DNA of 60,493 bases from Vicingaceae bacterium (GTDB taxonomy: Bacteria; Bacteroidota; Bacteroidia; Flavobacteriales_E; Vicingaceae): NCBI GenBank assembly GCA_019429185.1, contig JAHYJH010000009.1, positions 1 through 60,493 on the forward strand, written 5' to 3'. This document shows positions 9,455-18,136 of the stretch, piece after piece. The translations under genes and the position numbers were made by a program. How positions within the stretch are numbered: position 1 is the first letter of the stretch; every line of letters starts with the position of its first letter. Under the pieces are notes generated by a model. That model was not told where the DNA came from. It did not search any database and saw only the letters and a list, made by a program, of their open reading frames with translations.

Positions 9455-9557
9455 CAATTCTTTTATCTTAAAAATTCATATCTTCATCCATAAAAACATG
9501 CGTTAAGTATAAAATAAACCAATTAGAAACAAAAAAAATAGTACTTTAGAACTTTAA

Positions 9558-9962
9558 ATGAAAGGAATAGAAAAAATACATAGAGCTGCAACAGAAGTTT
9601 CTCCTGAAGTTATTTTGGATGTTGAGAATAATATTTTTTCAATTAAAGGAAAATCTGTTGTGTCAGAAGTAGATTATTTTTACCAACCCATTATAGATTG
9701 GTTAGAAAACATTCCTTTAGATTCATCTTCTAATATGAACTTTATATTTGATTTAGAATACTTTAATGTATTTTCATCAAAACGTATTCTTTTTTTGCTT
9801 TATAAACTTAAGGACATTAAAGAACATGGTGCAAATATAAAGGTTATTTGGTATTTTTCTATTGAAGATGACGATATGAAAGAAGTTGGAGAAGACTTTG
9901 CTTGCATGGTTAACTTACCTTTCGAATTTGTTAGTAAGCGAATGGAATTACACAAGCCCTAA
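9558..9962 (+). CDS. SiaC family (DUF1987) regulatory phosphoprotein
   Basis: A 134-aa protein matching the DUF1987/SiaC family by length and by the segments EVILDVENNIFSIKGKS and MNFIFDLEYFNVFSSKR. In Pseudomonas, SiaC is controlled by a Ser/Thr kinase-phosphatase pair and modulates a diguanylate cyclase. The Ser-rich FSSKR segment occupies the region of the known phosphosite. No kinase/phosphatase partner gene or GGDEF gene is adjacent, so any partner is unlinked. Likely a monocistronic cytoplasmic protein. Confidence 0.8.
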   Translation: MKGIEKIHRAATEVSPEVILDVENNIFSIKGKSVVSEVDYFYQPIIDWLENIPLDSSSNMNFIFDLEYFNVFSSKRILFLLYKLKDIKEHGANIKVIWYFSIEDDDMKEVGEDFACMVNLPFEFVSKRMELHKP

Positions 9963-10076
9963 CCTAACTCCTGTTTTAACATTTTCTACTTATCTTCAAA
10001 CAAGGTTTTGTGTTTATTAAATTTATGATTACGAAAATAATGCTCAATTTTGTGCTTTAAACAACAAAATCGTATA

Positions 10077-10730
10077 ATGAAAAATATTTCTCTCGCATTA
10101 AATGTAGTATTATTAATTGCTGTTGCTGTTTTATATTACTTTCAATTCTCTTCTCCAAAAACAACACTTCCTGAAACTACAGAAACAACTGAAAAAGAAA
10201 TAGTTAAAGTTGATAATGAGGCATCACTTAGAGATACAAACTACATTTCTAAAATTGGTTACATTAATGTTGATTCCTTACAATTGAAATATGATTTATA
10301 CGAAGAATTAAAAACCAAATTAGAGAAAAAAGAAAAATCGTATGATTCAGAATTGAAAGCAAAATCAGCCGAATTTCAACGAAAAATTGAAGATTTTAGA
10401 AAAAAAGCTCCTTCAATGACTCAATTTGAAGGCGAATTAAAACAAAAAGAATTGGCTGATGAGGAAGAAAAACTTTATAAAATGCGTGATCAATACGCTC
10501 AAAATTACGAACAAGAAATGTTAAAATTGAACAACCAACTCTATAAAGCCATCAAAGACTATATTGTTACTCACAATAAAAACACGCATTATGATATTAT
10601 TATTGGTGAATCTCAAACTAGAAATTTTGTATTAGATTTTAATAAAAACATTGACATAACACCAGAAGTTGTTGAGGGATTAAACAAAAAATACCAAGAA
10701 GATAAAAAACCAAACCCTACACAACCATAA
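10077..10730 (+). CDS. OmpH/Skp-family periplasmic chaperone-like protein
   Basis: About 217 aa. It has an N-terminal hydrophobic segment (~4-22) acting as anchor or signal, then IGYINVDSLQLKYDL, which matches the start of the OmpH/Skp fold. A long, highly charged coiled-coil region (~75-165) and the C-terminal YDIIIGES strand complete the pattern. Skp-like proteins hold unfolded outer-membrane proteins in the periplasm. The start at 10077 is preferred because MKNISLALNVVLL begins a normal membrane segment. The stop is immediately followed by a terminal-inverted-repeat element at 10731. Confidence 0.85.
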   Translation: MKNISLALNVVLLIAVAVLYYFQFSSPKTTLPETTETTEKEIVKVDNEASLRDTNYISKIGYINVDSLQLKYDLYEELKTKLEKKEKSYDSELKAKSAEFQRKIEDFRKKAPSMTQFEGELKQKELADEEEKLYKMRDQYAQNYEQEMLKLNNQLYKAIKDYIVTHNKNTHYDIIIGESQTRNFVLDFNKNIDITPEVVEGLNKKYQEDKKPNPTQP

Positions 10731-10932
10731 TTAGAGTCTGTCTATAATGTCCAATTTACTCATAAATATATTGTTTTTTAGATGTATTCGTGAGTTCGCT
10801 TCGCTCAGTTCATCGTTTTTCTCGATCTTCAAATCAGTCATGTACGAAAGTACACTCCTGATTTTCAGTTCATCGAAACCTCGAACTCGAACATTATAGT
10901 TCAGCCTCTTAACTAAATGGACAAACACTAAT
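10731..10932. repeat. TIR element copy 1 (TTAGAGTTTGT family), inverted orientation
   Basis: Fills the gap between the Skp-like gene and the DUF4924 gene exactly. It begins TTAGAGTCTGTCTAT, and its other end reads TTAGTGTTTGTCCAT on the opposite strand, giving imperfect terminal inverted repeats. The interior has the shared hairpin CAGGAGTGTAC...GTACATGACTG. Related copies lie at ~13112-13259 and 23353-23501. A 65-codon open frame inside it looks non-genic. Confidence 0.85.
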
Positions 10933-10933
10933 T

Positions 10934-11494
10934 ATGCTCATTGCCCAAGAAAAAGAAAAAACCAACATTGCCGAATATATTTTATATATGTGGCAAATTG
11001 AAGACTTAGTTCGCTTCAATGCGTTTGATTTAGAACAAATTTATGATACTATTATTACTAAATTTAATGTTTCTGATGAATTAAAAGCAGAAATGAAATT
11101 GTGGTATAAAAATATTATCGAGCAAATGATGAAACAAGGCATTTCTGAAAAAGGACACCTCGATTATATTAACACAAGAATAGAAGAACTTAACAACTTA
11201 CACAATTCATTGCTAACCACAATTCAAGATAAAGACTATCAAAATCAATACATTAAAACATCCGCTAACATTAAAAGTTTGATGGAAAAAGCAAACAATG
11301 AAGCCAAAAATGAAATTCATGCTTGTTTAATCGGATTGTATGGTTTTTTGGTATTGAAATTGAAAAACGAACAGATAGGAGAGGCAACTAAAGAAGCCAT
11401 TAATTCGTTTAGCGGTTTGCTAGCCATTCTTACCAACAGATATAATAAACTCCAGAAAGGAGAGCTAAAATTTAATCATGAAATTAATAATTAA
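10934..11494 (+). CDS. DUF4924 family protein
   Basis: A 186-aa cytoplasmic protein recognised as DUF4924 by its N-terminus (LIAQEKEKTNIAEYILYMWQ) and its largely helical, charged composition. It has no signal peptide or membrane segment. The family is widespread in Bacteroidota and has no known function. The ATG lies directly at the edge of the upstream repeat element, so its native promoter has probably been displaced or lies within the repeat. The gene is followed after 41 bp by the surface protein gene on the same strand. Confidence 0.85.
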   Translation: MLIAQEKEKTNIAEYILYMWQIEDLVRFNAFDLEQIYDTIITKFNVSDELKAEMKLWYKNIIEQMMKQGISEKGHLDYINTRIEELNNLHNSLLTTIQDKDYQNQYIKTSANIKSLMEKANNEAKNEIHACLIGLYGFLVLKLKNEQIGEATKEAINSFSGLLAILTNRYNKLQKGELKFNHEINN

Positions 11495-11535
11495 TACTTT
11501 CTTAATTGTTTTTGCGTTTGTAAGCTGAATTTGTT

Positions 11536-13083
11536 ATGTTAAAATATTTTTTCATCATCATTCTTTTTTTTACTTCATTAACAGAAGTAAATGCTCAGTG
11601 TGTCCCTGGCTCACCTCCACTTGCTACCGTAATTGTTGATTCCGTTTCCGTTTTACCTGATAGCAGTGTGATTATTTGTTGGCAACAAAGCACAACCGAT
11701 GATATTTTAGAATATGATATTATTATGTTCGACCCTGTTACATTGGCTGATATTACCATAGCAACCGTTCCTTTTGGAGCTGGTTTGTGTTTTATAATAC
11801 CTTTTGGAGATGCAAACAATACCTCAGATTCAAGTCCTAGAGAATATGGTGTAAGAGTAAAAGATATGTGTGGAAATGCTTCCACAAATGGAGATAATTA
11901 TCACAACACTATGTTTTTGGAAAATACCATAAACATTTGTGCTGCTTCTGTAAATTTAAAATGGAACGCCTATGATGATTTTACTTCTGGAACAAACGTG
12001 TTGTATGAAATTTTTGTAAGTCAAGATGCCGCTCCATTTATTTCTGCAGGAACCACAAGTTCAACCAGTTTCACATTTTCAGGAGTTGTGCAAGGTTCAA
12101 ATTATCGGTTTTATGTGAGAGCAATAGAAAATAATGGTGTTGGCCCATTTTCATCTTCAACCAACACCATTAACTTAAATGCCGATTTTTTCTTAAAAGA
12201 CCCAAATTTTCTTTATTTATATAGAGCAACCGTTGTTAGCGACAACCAAGTTGATATACAATTTTATGTAGATACAGCTGCTGATGCAAAAAGCTACACC
12301 ATTAAACGTATGGAAAAACCAACAGATGGATTTATCGCTATTGGAAGTATAAATGCTACATCAGGAATGAATCCACTCGTTTCTTTTAGTGATTTTAATG
12401 TAGAATCTAAAATTAAATCATATACCTATATTGTTGAAATGGTTAATTTATGTAATGAAGTGAAAATAACATCAAATATTGGCAAAACAATTCTTTTGTA
12501 CACCATAAATGACAAAATAGAGCTTACAAACACACTCGTTTGGACTCCTTACGAAGGTTGGTTAGGTGGAATTTCTGAATATGAAATTTATAGAGCTTAT
12601 GGTGGTGTTTGGGAAACAACGCCTATCGCATCTATGCCAGCTCTTTTAGACACTATTATTTATGTTGATGACGTTTCAACTGTTTTAAAAGGAAATGGAG
12701 AATTTTGCTATAAAGTTATTGCCCTTGAAGGTCCTGCACTTCGAGTAGGAAATCTATCTGACGCCAAAAGTACTTCCAATGAAGACTGCGTTGACCACGA
12801 TCCATTAATTTATATCCCAAATGCTTTTGCTCCTGAAAGTTCATTTAATCCAATTTTTAAACCTGTAGTAACTTTCGCAGAACCACATTCTTACCAAATG
12901 ATTATTTATAATCGCTGGGGGCAAGAAGTGTTTAAAACAAAAAACATTGAAGAAGGTTGGAATGGAGCTTTTAACAACAAAGGAGATCTCCAAGAAATTG
13001 GTGTTTATGTTTATTTTATAGAAATAAATTCTTCTGGAAATCAACAATACCAATACAGAGGCAAAGTAACTATGATAAGATAA
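11536..13083 (+). CDS. Gliding-motility-associated C-terminal domain surface protein
   Basis: A 515-aa secreted protein. A signal peptide ends at NAQ (~residue 21). Next come two or three fibronectin-III-like beta-sandwich repeats (for example ~140-225, with YRFYVRAIENNGVGPFS). The C-terminal ~90 residues match the CHU_C / T9SS type B sorting domain: IYIPNAFAPESSFNPIFKP, YQMIIYNRWGQEVFKT, GWNGAF and GVYVYFIEI. It is expected to be exported by the type IX system and attached to the cell surface as an adhesin or structural protein. The ATG at 11536 gives the signal peptide. Confidence 0.92.
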   Translation: MLKYFFIIILFFTSLTEVNAQCVPGSPPLATVIVDSVSVLPDSSVIICWQQSTTDDILEYDIIMFDPVTLADITIATVPFGAGLCFIIPFGDANNTSDSSPREYGVRVKDMCGNASTNGDNYHNTMFLENTINICAASVNLKWNAYDDFTSGTNVLYEIFVSQDAAPFISAGTTSSTSFTFSGVVQGSNYRFYVRAIENNGVGPFSSSTNTINLNADFFLKDPNFLYLYRATVVSDNQVDIQFYVDTAADAKSYTIKRMEKPTDGFIAIGSINATSGMNPLVSFSDFNVESKIKSYTYIVEMVNLCNEVKITSNIGKTILLYTINDKIELTNTLVWTPYEGWLGGISEYEIYRAYGGVWETTPIASMPALLDTIIYVDDVSTVLKGNGEFCYKVIALEGPALRVGNLSDAKSTSNEDCVDHDPLIYIPNAFAPESSFNPIFKPVVTFAEPHSYQMIIYNRWGQEVFKTKNIEEGWNGAFNNKGDLQEIGVYVYFIEINSSGNQQYQYRGKVTMIR

Positions 13084-13111
13084 ATCTAATTTATTACATT
13101 TGCTATTCTAA

Positions 13112-13259
13112 ATAAAGTTTACCTGTGAAATCTGAGTTTAGTTCAGAATGTTCGAGTTCGAGGTTTTGAAGTTTTTTAAATTCAGGAGTTTACTTGTGTA
13201 AATGACTGATTTAAAAAACGAGAATAACGAAGAAATCGAACATTATGGACAAACTCTAA
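13112..13259. repeat. TIR element copy 2 (TTAGAGTTTGT family)
   Basis: Shares the blocks GTTCGAGTTCGAGGTTT, CAGGAGTTTACTTGTGTAAA and ACATTATGGACAAACTCTAA with the copies at 10731 and 23353. The right end is well conserved; the left terminal repeat is degenerate, so the left boundary is approximate. Its final TAA lies in frame with, and immediately upstream of, the PAP2 reading frame. Confidence 0.8.
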
Positions 13260-13847
13260 ACAAAAGATCTTATCCAACAACTAATCGACATAGATGTTCA
13301 ATTATTTTTATTCTTAAACGGAATACATGCTCCATTTTTTGATGTTGTTTTTGGCTACATAACAAGCAAAACATTTTGGTATCCCTTTTATCTACTTCTC
13401 TTTATTGTTGGTGCAAGCAAGCTAAAATGGAAAATGATTTACATATTAATAGCCGTTATACTTTTAATTGTGTTGAGCGACCAAGCGTCAGTTCAATTGT
13501 TTAAAGAAGTTTTTAAACGCCTACGACCCTGTCATAATCCACAACTTGCAGGTTTAGTTCACCTTGTGGATGGTTGTGGTGGAAAATACGGTTTTGTGTC
13601 TTCTCATGCGGCAAACACCTTTGCTCTTGCTTTATTTATGGGTTTAGTTCTAAAAAAACACATCCCTTTTATTTTTACAGGATTACTTTGTTGGGCAATT
13701 GTAGTTTCTTATAGTAGAGTTTATGTTGGTGTGCATTATGTTAGTGATATTTTTGTTGGAGCTTTAGTAGGAATGTTAATTGGTTGGTTCGTTTTTTTAG
13801 GGTTACAAAAATTAAATCAGAAATTTAAACTTCAAATCAACATATAA
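13260..13847 (+). pseudogene. PAP2-family phosphatase lacking a start codon
   Basis: The reading frame for a membrane PAP2 (phosphatidic acid phosphatase type 2) protein is open from 13260. All catalytic motifs are present downstream: K-x6-RP in KEVFKRLRP, SSHAAN, and SRVYVGVHYVSD. However, from the in-frame TAA of the adjacent repeat (13257-13259) to the first ATG at 13434 there is no ATG, GTG or TTG. The 58 uninitiated codons encode a typical PAP2 N-terminus (DLIQQLIDIDVQLFLFLNG) and the first membrane helix. Either the gene uses the internal ATG at 13434, giving a 137-aa protein without that helix, or it uses a non-canonical start, or it is broken. The ACA at 13260 sits about where ATG would be expected. 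Confidence 0.75.
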
Positions 13848-13851
13848 AACC

Positions 13852-14220
13852 ATGCAATATTTATTCATATTTATAGCAGGAGGTTTAGGAACATTATGTC
13901 GTTATGGTATTTCAAAATTAACGCTCTATTTTATATCTACTAACTTCCCTTTAGGAACGCTAATCTCGAACTTACTAAGTTGTCTGATTCTTGCATTAAC
14001 CGTGCTTTATTTTAATGAAAAAATAGGAGAAAATACACTTGTTAAACTAGTAATTCTTGTAGGTTTTTGTGGGGGTTTTAGCACTTTTTCTACATTTAGT
14101 TTTGAAACAGTAGAATTGATAAAACAAGGAAATTTTATGATTGCTATTACAAACGTAGTACTTAGTTTAAGTATCGGGGTTTCAATTATTTATTTTATGC
14201 TTTCTCAAAATAAACTTTAA
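13852..14220 (+). CDS. crcB: Fluoride efflux transporter CrcB/Fluc
   Basis: A 122-aa inner-membrane fluoride channel subunit. It has four hydrophobic helices, an N-terminal GGLGTLCRYGISK, the central PLGTLISNLLSC and the signature VGFCGGFSTFSTFSFE (~residues 74-89), which includes the conserved Phe box and the Na+-site GGxST pattern. Fluc proteins work as dual-topology dimers; a single gene here implies a homodimer. It starts four bases after the PAP2 gene. No fluoride riboswitch was recognised upstream. Confidence 0.96.
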   Translation: MQYLFIFIAGGLGTLCRYGISKLTLYFISTNFPLGTLISNLLSCLILALTVLYFNEKIGENTLVKLVILVGFCGGFSTFSTFSFETVELIKQGNFMIAITNVVLSLSIGVSIIYFMLSQNKL

Positions 14221-14259
14221 ATCCTCAACAAATCCAACTCTTTTATCTATCTTTGTAAT

Positions 14260-14610
14260 ATGGAAAGTCCATCTTTAACCCAACAACAAGAAGTTCCCAA
14301 TGCAACTTTAATTCTTGTATTCGGCATATTATCCATTGTTTTTTGTTTTTGTTATGGCGTATTAGGGCTAGTTTTTGGGATTCTTTCTGTTGTATTTGCA
14401 AATAAATCTTCTCGGTTATACAAACAAAACCCTAACATTTACACCTTAGGCTCATATAAAAATATGCAAGCAGGTAAAATTTGTGGAATAATAGGATTAT
14501 CTCTCTCCGCACTTTTTATAATAATAGTATTAATTTATATAGCTTTTTGGGGAGTATTTCTTTCATCAATCATGCCGTGGGAAGAGTTAATGAATAGCGG
14601 AGTGTATTAA
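14260..14610 (+). CDS. Small membrane protein, DUF4190/CCC-motif-like
   Basis: A 116-aa protein with two hydrophobic segments (~16-48 and ~74-104). The first contains Cys residues followed by a Gly-rich stretch (CFCYGVLGLVFGILSVVFA), as in the small CCC-motif or DUF4190 membrane proteins common in Flavobacteriia. The second follows a conserved-looking MQAGKICGIIGLSLS. The function of these families is unknown. A TATCTTTG -7-like box (14248-14255) lies just before the ATG, so a nearly leaderless transcript is possible. Confidence 0.6.
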   Translation: MESPSLTQQQEVPNATLILVFGILSIVFCFCYGVLGLVFGILSVVFANKSSRLYKQNPNIYTLGSYKNMQAGKICGIIGLSLSALFIIIVLIYIAFWGVFLSSIMPWEELMNSGVY

Positions 14611-14622
14611 AAAATAGAAAAC

Positions 14623-14988
14623 ATGGATTTAAGCGACAAATTAAAAGGAAGTTATAGTGTTAATTTAAGAACCCTAACTAGGAAATCAATATTGGGCTTT
14701 GGTTATCAAGAAATTAAAAACATTCGTATTCAGGATTTGTTGATTAGTAACAAACAAAAAGAACTTATTAAAATTTATTACGGATTAGACAAAATATCGT
14801 TTTTAGATGATATTTTAGAAGAATGTGGCATAACCAAAGAAATGCGCATTGAAAAACCAGGTAAAATTGTTGACTACGACAAAAGAGATGAACTTGTGGC
14901 TATAGCCATGGAAAACGTGAAAATTTACCGCCAAAAAGAAAGAGCTGCCTTCCGTAAAATGATGGAAGAAAAATTGGATTCGAATTAA
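14623..14988 (+). CDS. Conserved hypothetical protein
   Basis: A 121-aa protein, predicted cytoplasmic, helical and charged, with no signal or membrane segment. It is not assigned to a named family. It begins 12 bp after the small membrane protein gene and is probably co-transcribed with it. The sequence contains KSILGFGYQEIKNIRIQDL, followed by ISNKQKELIKIYYGLDKISFLDDILEE split by charged residues. I see no catalytic motif. Codon use resembles the neighbours. Confidence 0.6.
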   Translation: MDLSDKLKGSYSVNLRTLTRKSILGFGYQEIKNIRIQDLLISNKQKELIKIYYGLDKISFLDDILEECGITKEMRIEKPGKIVDYDKRDELVAIAMENVKIYRQKERAAFRKMMEEKLDSN

Positions 14989-15133
14989 GAGTTAGTTTTT
15001 TAAAATCTTAAATCTTATTTTGAAATTATAATTTATTCAAAGATACACTTTTTAGTTCCTTGTTTTAAAATGGTGTTTTGGTTTTAATTTCCAAAAGAGA
15101 AAGTTAGCTGAAATAAAAAGAATTGGACTTGAA

Positions 15134-15802
15134 TTAAGAGTTAGTTCTGTTCGCTTCTATTTTATAATTCTCAATCCAAGTTTGTTCGAATGGACGGTTT
15201 TGTCCATAAGTTTCTAATTGATGGATAACTTCAATTAAAGACATTGAATTTCCCCATTTGATAGTATAATTGGCAACATTTTGAATGATTTGAGTCAATT
15301 CTTCAACTGCGTTTTTTTCTTCAATATTCTCAATACCATATAGTTGCATCATGTCCTTGAGGGACTCCTCTTTTTCTTCTTTTGAAGCATTTTTGTCTGC
15401 AAGTGTATTTTTGTCTGCACCTCCATAATATATCGAGTTAAAACACTTCTCTTGCATATAATTATCTTCAAACCTATGTTTGTATGTCCATATATCATCA
15501 CTTAATCCTGAAGTTAAATGTTCTTTCAAGAGAGAAGGTGCTATAAAAATAGGGTATGACCAAAGATTTGAATCTCCAACTTCTACTATTTTGTTGTCAA
15601 GATTTGGAATGCCATTATGTACAAAGCCTAATGTAAAAGCTTTTATTTGCATCATTGGATGACCGCTACTTACTGAAAAAAATGCCAATTTATAACTATC
15701 ATTACTGTAATACCAGTTATTTTTAGACATAATAAATCCAGCTGGTTTGAGATACTCATTAGCTAAACCTTTTACTAAAGAATTAAATTCTGTTGCTTTC
15801 AT
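15134..15802 (-). CDS. Hypothetical protein, DUF4304-like
   Basis: A 222-aa cytoplasmic protein. The opening KATEFNSLVKGLANEYLKP, with GFIMSKNNWYY close after it, resembles the start of DUF4304-type proteins, where a lone aromatic-rich sheet follows an N-terminal helix. The assignment is tentative. There is no signal peptide or membrane segment. It is transcribed on the opposite strand from the preceding cluster, together with the secreted hypothetical at 15852 (gap 49 bp). Such genes are often strain-variable, but nothing in the sequence proves transfer. Confidence 0.5.
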   Translation of the reverse strand: MKATEFNSLVKGLANEYLKPAGFIMSKNNWYYSNDSYKLAFFSVSSGHPMMQIKAFTLGFVHNGIPNLDNKIVEVGDSNLWSYPIFIAPSLLKEHLTSGLSDDIWTYKHRFEDNYMQEKCFNSIYYGGADKNTLADKNASKEEKEESLKDMMQLYGIENIEEKNAVEELTQIIQNVANYTIKWGNSMSLIEVIHQLETYGQNRPFEQTWIENYKIEANRTNS

Positions 15803-15851
15803 TTTCTATTTAGATGTATAGTTAATAATGTTTTCATTGTGAAATATAATA

Positions 15852-16511
15852 TTAAAGCTTCATTGTAAAAGAGATACTAATTTTTTCTTTCTTTCCTTTC
15901 AACAAAAATTTTGGGAAAATGTTGGGGAATATGTTTAAATATTTTTCAAGCTCATCACATTTATAATCACTTGGTTCTTGTTTTTCAATTTTACTAATTA
16001 CATAGACTGAATTTTTTACTTCAAACTCAAGTTGGTATTTATAAGTGTTTGAATAGTCGCATAAACCGTTATCACAGTATTTACTTATCTCAGTTAAGTA
16101 ATTGAGGTATGAAAAAATATGAATTTTTAACTCTTTTAAATTATTAAAGAATAATGTATCTGTTACAACATTATTAGTATCCCATATCTCTTTAAATCGA
16201 GTTTTTATGATAGAATCATTTGGCACTAATTGTCTAACTACTGTGTCATCCTTACAGTTTTTAAATTTTATCTTTTCAGTATATAAGTTATAATTATCAA
16301 TTAAAATTTCCAGATTACTCCCCCTAATTTTTTCAATTAAAACTATATCATTAATTGTATCTAAAGAAAAATCGGCATTACTTATTTTAATAGAATTGTC
16401 CAGTTGGACATTGTTCAATGAATAAGAATCTACTAGTTTTAAGTAACAATTAGTTTGTCCAAATACAAAATTGGATATCAAAATAAATATCAATAAAAAA
16501 CTCTTCACCAT
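15852..16511 (-). CDS. Secreted hypothetical protein
   Basis: About 219 aa. A signal peptide (MVKSFLLIFILISNFVFGQ) begins at the ATG at 16511 and ends at a GQ cleavage site. I prefer this start to one ten codons upstream, which lacks a signal. The mature part is rich in Asn, Lys, Asp and Ile. It contains Cys residues near CDNGLCDYSN and CDELEKYLNIFPN that may form disulfides. No known domain is recognised. It is divergent from the tolC-led efflux operon and precedes the DUF4304-like gene. Confidence 0.6.
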   Translation of the reverse strand: MVKSFLLIFILISNFVFGQTNCYLKLVDSYSLNNVQLDNSIKISNADFSLDTINDIVLIEKIRGSNLEILIDNYNLYTEKIKFKNCKDDTVVRQLVPNDSIIKTRFKEIWDTNNVVTDTLFFNNLKELKIHIFSYLNYLTEISKYCDNGLCDYSNTYKYQLEFEVKNSVYVISKIEKQEPSDYKCDELEKYLNIFPNIFPKFLLKGKKEKISISFTMKL

Positions 16512-16610
16512 AGTTATTTTAACTCCCTCCAAATATAACAATTCCTTCTCATTTCACATCTAATTTTCCTTATGTAACAAAAGTAGCTGACTTTAGGGTT
16601 AAGGGTAGGG

Positions 16611-16618
16611 TACTTTTG
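16611..16618 (+). promoter_or_regulatory. Predicted -7 box for the first RND operon
   Basis: TACTTTTG matches TAnnTTTG. It ends 26 nt before the tolC-like ATG, which would give a leader of about 20 nt. No convincing -33 TTTG was seen, so this is a weak prediction. Confidence 0.35.
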
Positions 16619-16644
16619 CACCAACAAAAAAATTACTTAGATAC

Positions 16645-17964
16645 ATGAAAAGAAAAAAATTAATAGCGATTGCCTTAATTGGTTTGTTGGCAAGTACTAC
16701 ATTGGTAGCACAAAGCACGCAAAAAATTTCTTTAAAAGAAATTGAAGCCAAGGTAATAGAAAACAACCATCAATTAAAAATTACCCAACAACAATTTATT
16801 GAGGCTCGTGCCGAATACCGACAAACCAATTCGGTGTTGTTGCCCAATTTAAGCATTTCGCATACCGGATTTAAAACCAATAACCCTGTTTATGCTTTTG
16901 GTGCGAAATTAAATCAAGGCAATTTTACGGCTCAAGATTTCGACATCAACAACCTTAATAATCCTGATGCTATTGAAAACTACACCACTACTTTTCAGGT
17001 GGAACAGCCTTTAATTAATGTAGATGGTTTATATTATCGTCAGGCAGCTAAAAGCAAAATGGAGGCAATTGAATTGCAAAATACTTTTAAACAAGATGCT
17101 TTATTGATAGAAGTACAAAAAGCTTACATGCAACTGCAAATTGCTAACGAAGCAGTAAAAGTGTTGGAAAAAGCCAAAACAACCGCCCAAGAAACCAAAA
17201 AAGTGGTGAGCAATTTTTATGAGCAGCAACTTATTCAAGAAAGTGACTTGTTATTAGTTGAAATCCGTGTAAATGAAATTGAAAACCAGCTGGCACAGGC
17301 AAAAAGTGCAGTAAAAAACACCTCCGATTTTATTCATTACTTAATGGGAACCAGCTCCGATAACATTATTGAGCCTACCGATAAATTGGAGGCAACCCTT
17401 GAGTTAGCTCCAACGAATACTTCTGCTGATGCTCTTAAAAATCGTTCGGATATTAAAGCCATGGAGCTTTCTACCAATGCGTATAAAAAAATGAGTAACG
17501 CTTCTAAAATGGCTTTTGTCCCAAGACTAAATGCTTTTGGAAATTACGAATTATTTGACGACCAAGTTTTTGGAACCAATGCCAACAGTTATTTTGTAGG
17601 AGCTCAACTAAAATGGGATTTGTTTCAAGGTGGAAAAAATGTAGGGAAATGGCAAAAAAATGCTGCTCAATACCAGCAATCAAAATTGGAGTACGAACAA
17701 TATTTGGCAAAAAGTCAGGTAGAAATCAATCAAATGAATCGTTCATTAATTGATGCACAAAACCAAATGGAATTAGCCAAAAAATCGATGGAGCAAGCCG
17801 AAGAGGTATTGAGAATAAAAACCAACCGATTTAACCAAGGCTTAGAAAAAACTTCCGATTTGCTAATGGCAGAAACGCAGTTTGCTGAAAAACAATTGGC
17901 TTACTATCAAAGCATTTTTCAATATAATTTGACGCAGGCTTATATCAATTTTTTAACTAAATAA
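16645..17964 (+). CDS. TolC-family outer-membrane efflux protein
   Basis: A 439-aa outer-membrane channel with a signal peptide ending near LVAQ (~residue 23). It has the tandem helical repeats of outer-membrane efflux proteins: ISLKEIEAKVIENNHQLKI at the start of the first and ALKNRSDIKAMELSTNAYK at the start of the second. The C-terminal repeat contains AETQFAEKQLAYYQSIFQYN. It is the first gene of a tolC, adaptor, permease operon and would be the outer-membrane exit duct. A second TolC paralogue (31425-32765) belongs to another pump. The 172-bp gap to the adaptor gene is filled with palindromic repeats. Confidence 0.93.
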   Translation: MKRKKLIAIALIGLLASTTLVAQSTQKISLKEIEAKVIENNHQLKITQQQFIEARAEYRQTNSVLLPNLSISHTGFKTNNPVYAFGAKLNQGNFTAQDFDINNLNNPDAIENYTTTFQVEQPLINVDGLYYRQAAKSKMEAIELQNTFKQDALLIEVQKAYMQLQIANEAVKVLEKAKTTAQETKKVVSNFYEQQLIQESDLLLVEIRVNEIENQLAQAKSAVKNTSDFIHYLMGTSSDNIIEPTDKLEATLELAPTNTSADALKNRSDIKAMELSTNAYKKMSNASKMAFVPRLNAFGNYELFDDQVFGTNANSYFVGAQLKWDLFQGGKNVGKWQKNAAQYQQSKLEYEQYLAKSQVEINQMNRSLIDAQNQMELAKKSMEQAEEVLRIKTNRFNQGLEKTSDLLMAETQFAEKQLAYYQSIFQYNLTQAYINFLTK

Positions 17965-18005
17965 CGACTATTTATAATGCTCGATTTCTTCTAAATAGAG
18001 GGGAG

Positions 18006-18116
18006 AAGTTATCGCAAGATAACTTGGGGGTGAGTCGGGAAACCAAACCTTCAAGGTTTAGTAAGATAACCAAATAAAACCTTGAAGGTTTAAAAAAACC
18101 AAAAAAATTAGAATCA
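18006..18116. repeat. Palindromic repeat cluster between tolC and adaptor genes
   Basis: Contains the inverted repeat AAGTTATC-GCAA-GATAACTT (~18006-18025) and two near-palindromes, AAACCTTCAAGGTTT and AAACCTTGAAGGTTT (~18044-18092). The same CCTTCAAGG units recur between adaptor and permease genes (19286-19332) and, degenerate, near 23058. These look like REP-type dispersed elements. They could also act as mRNA hairpins within the operon. Confidence 0.6.
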
Positions 18117-18136
18117 AAAACAAAAACCAACATACA

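Noticed and set aside
10731-10928. A 65-codon minus-strand reading frame within the first TIR element
   Set aside because: It spans the repeat from end to end, has no protein-like features, and the other two copies do not keep the frame open.
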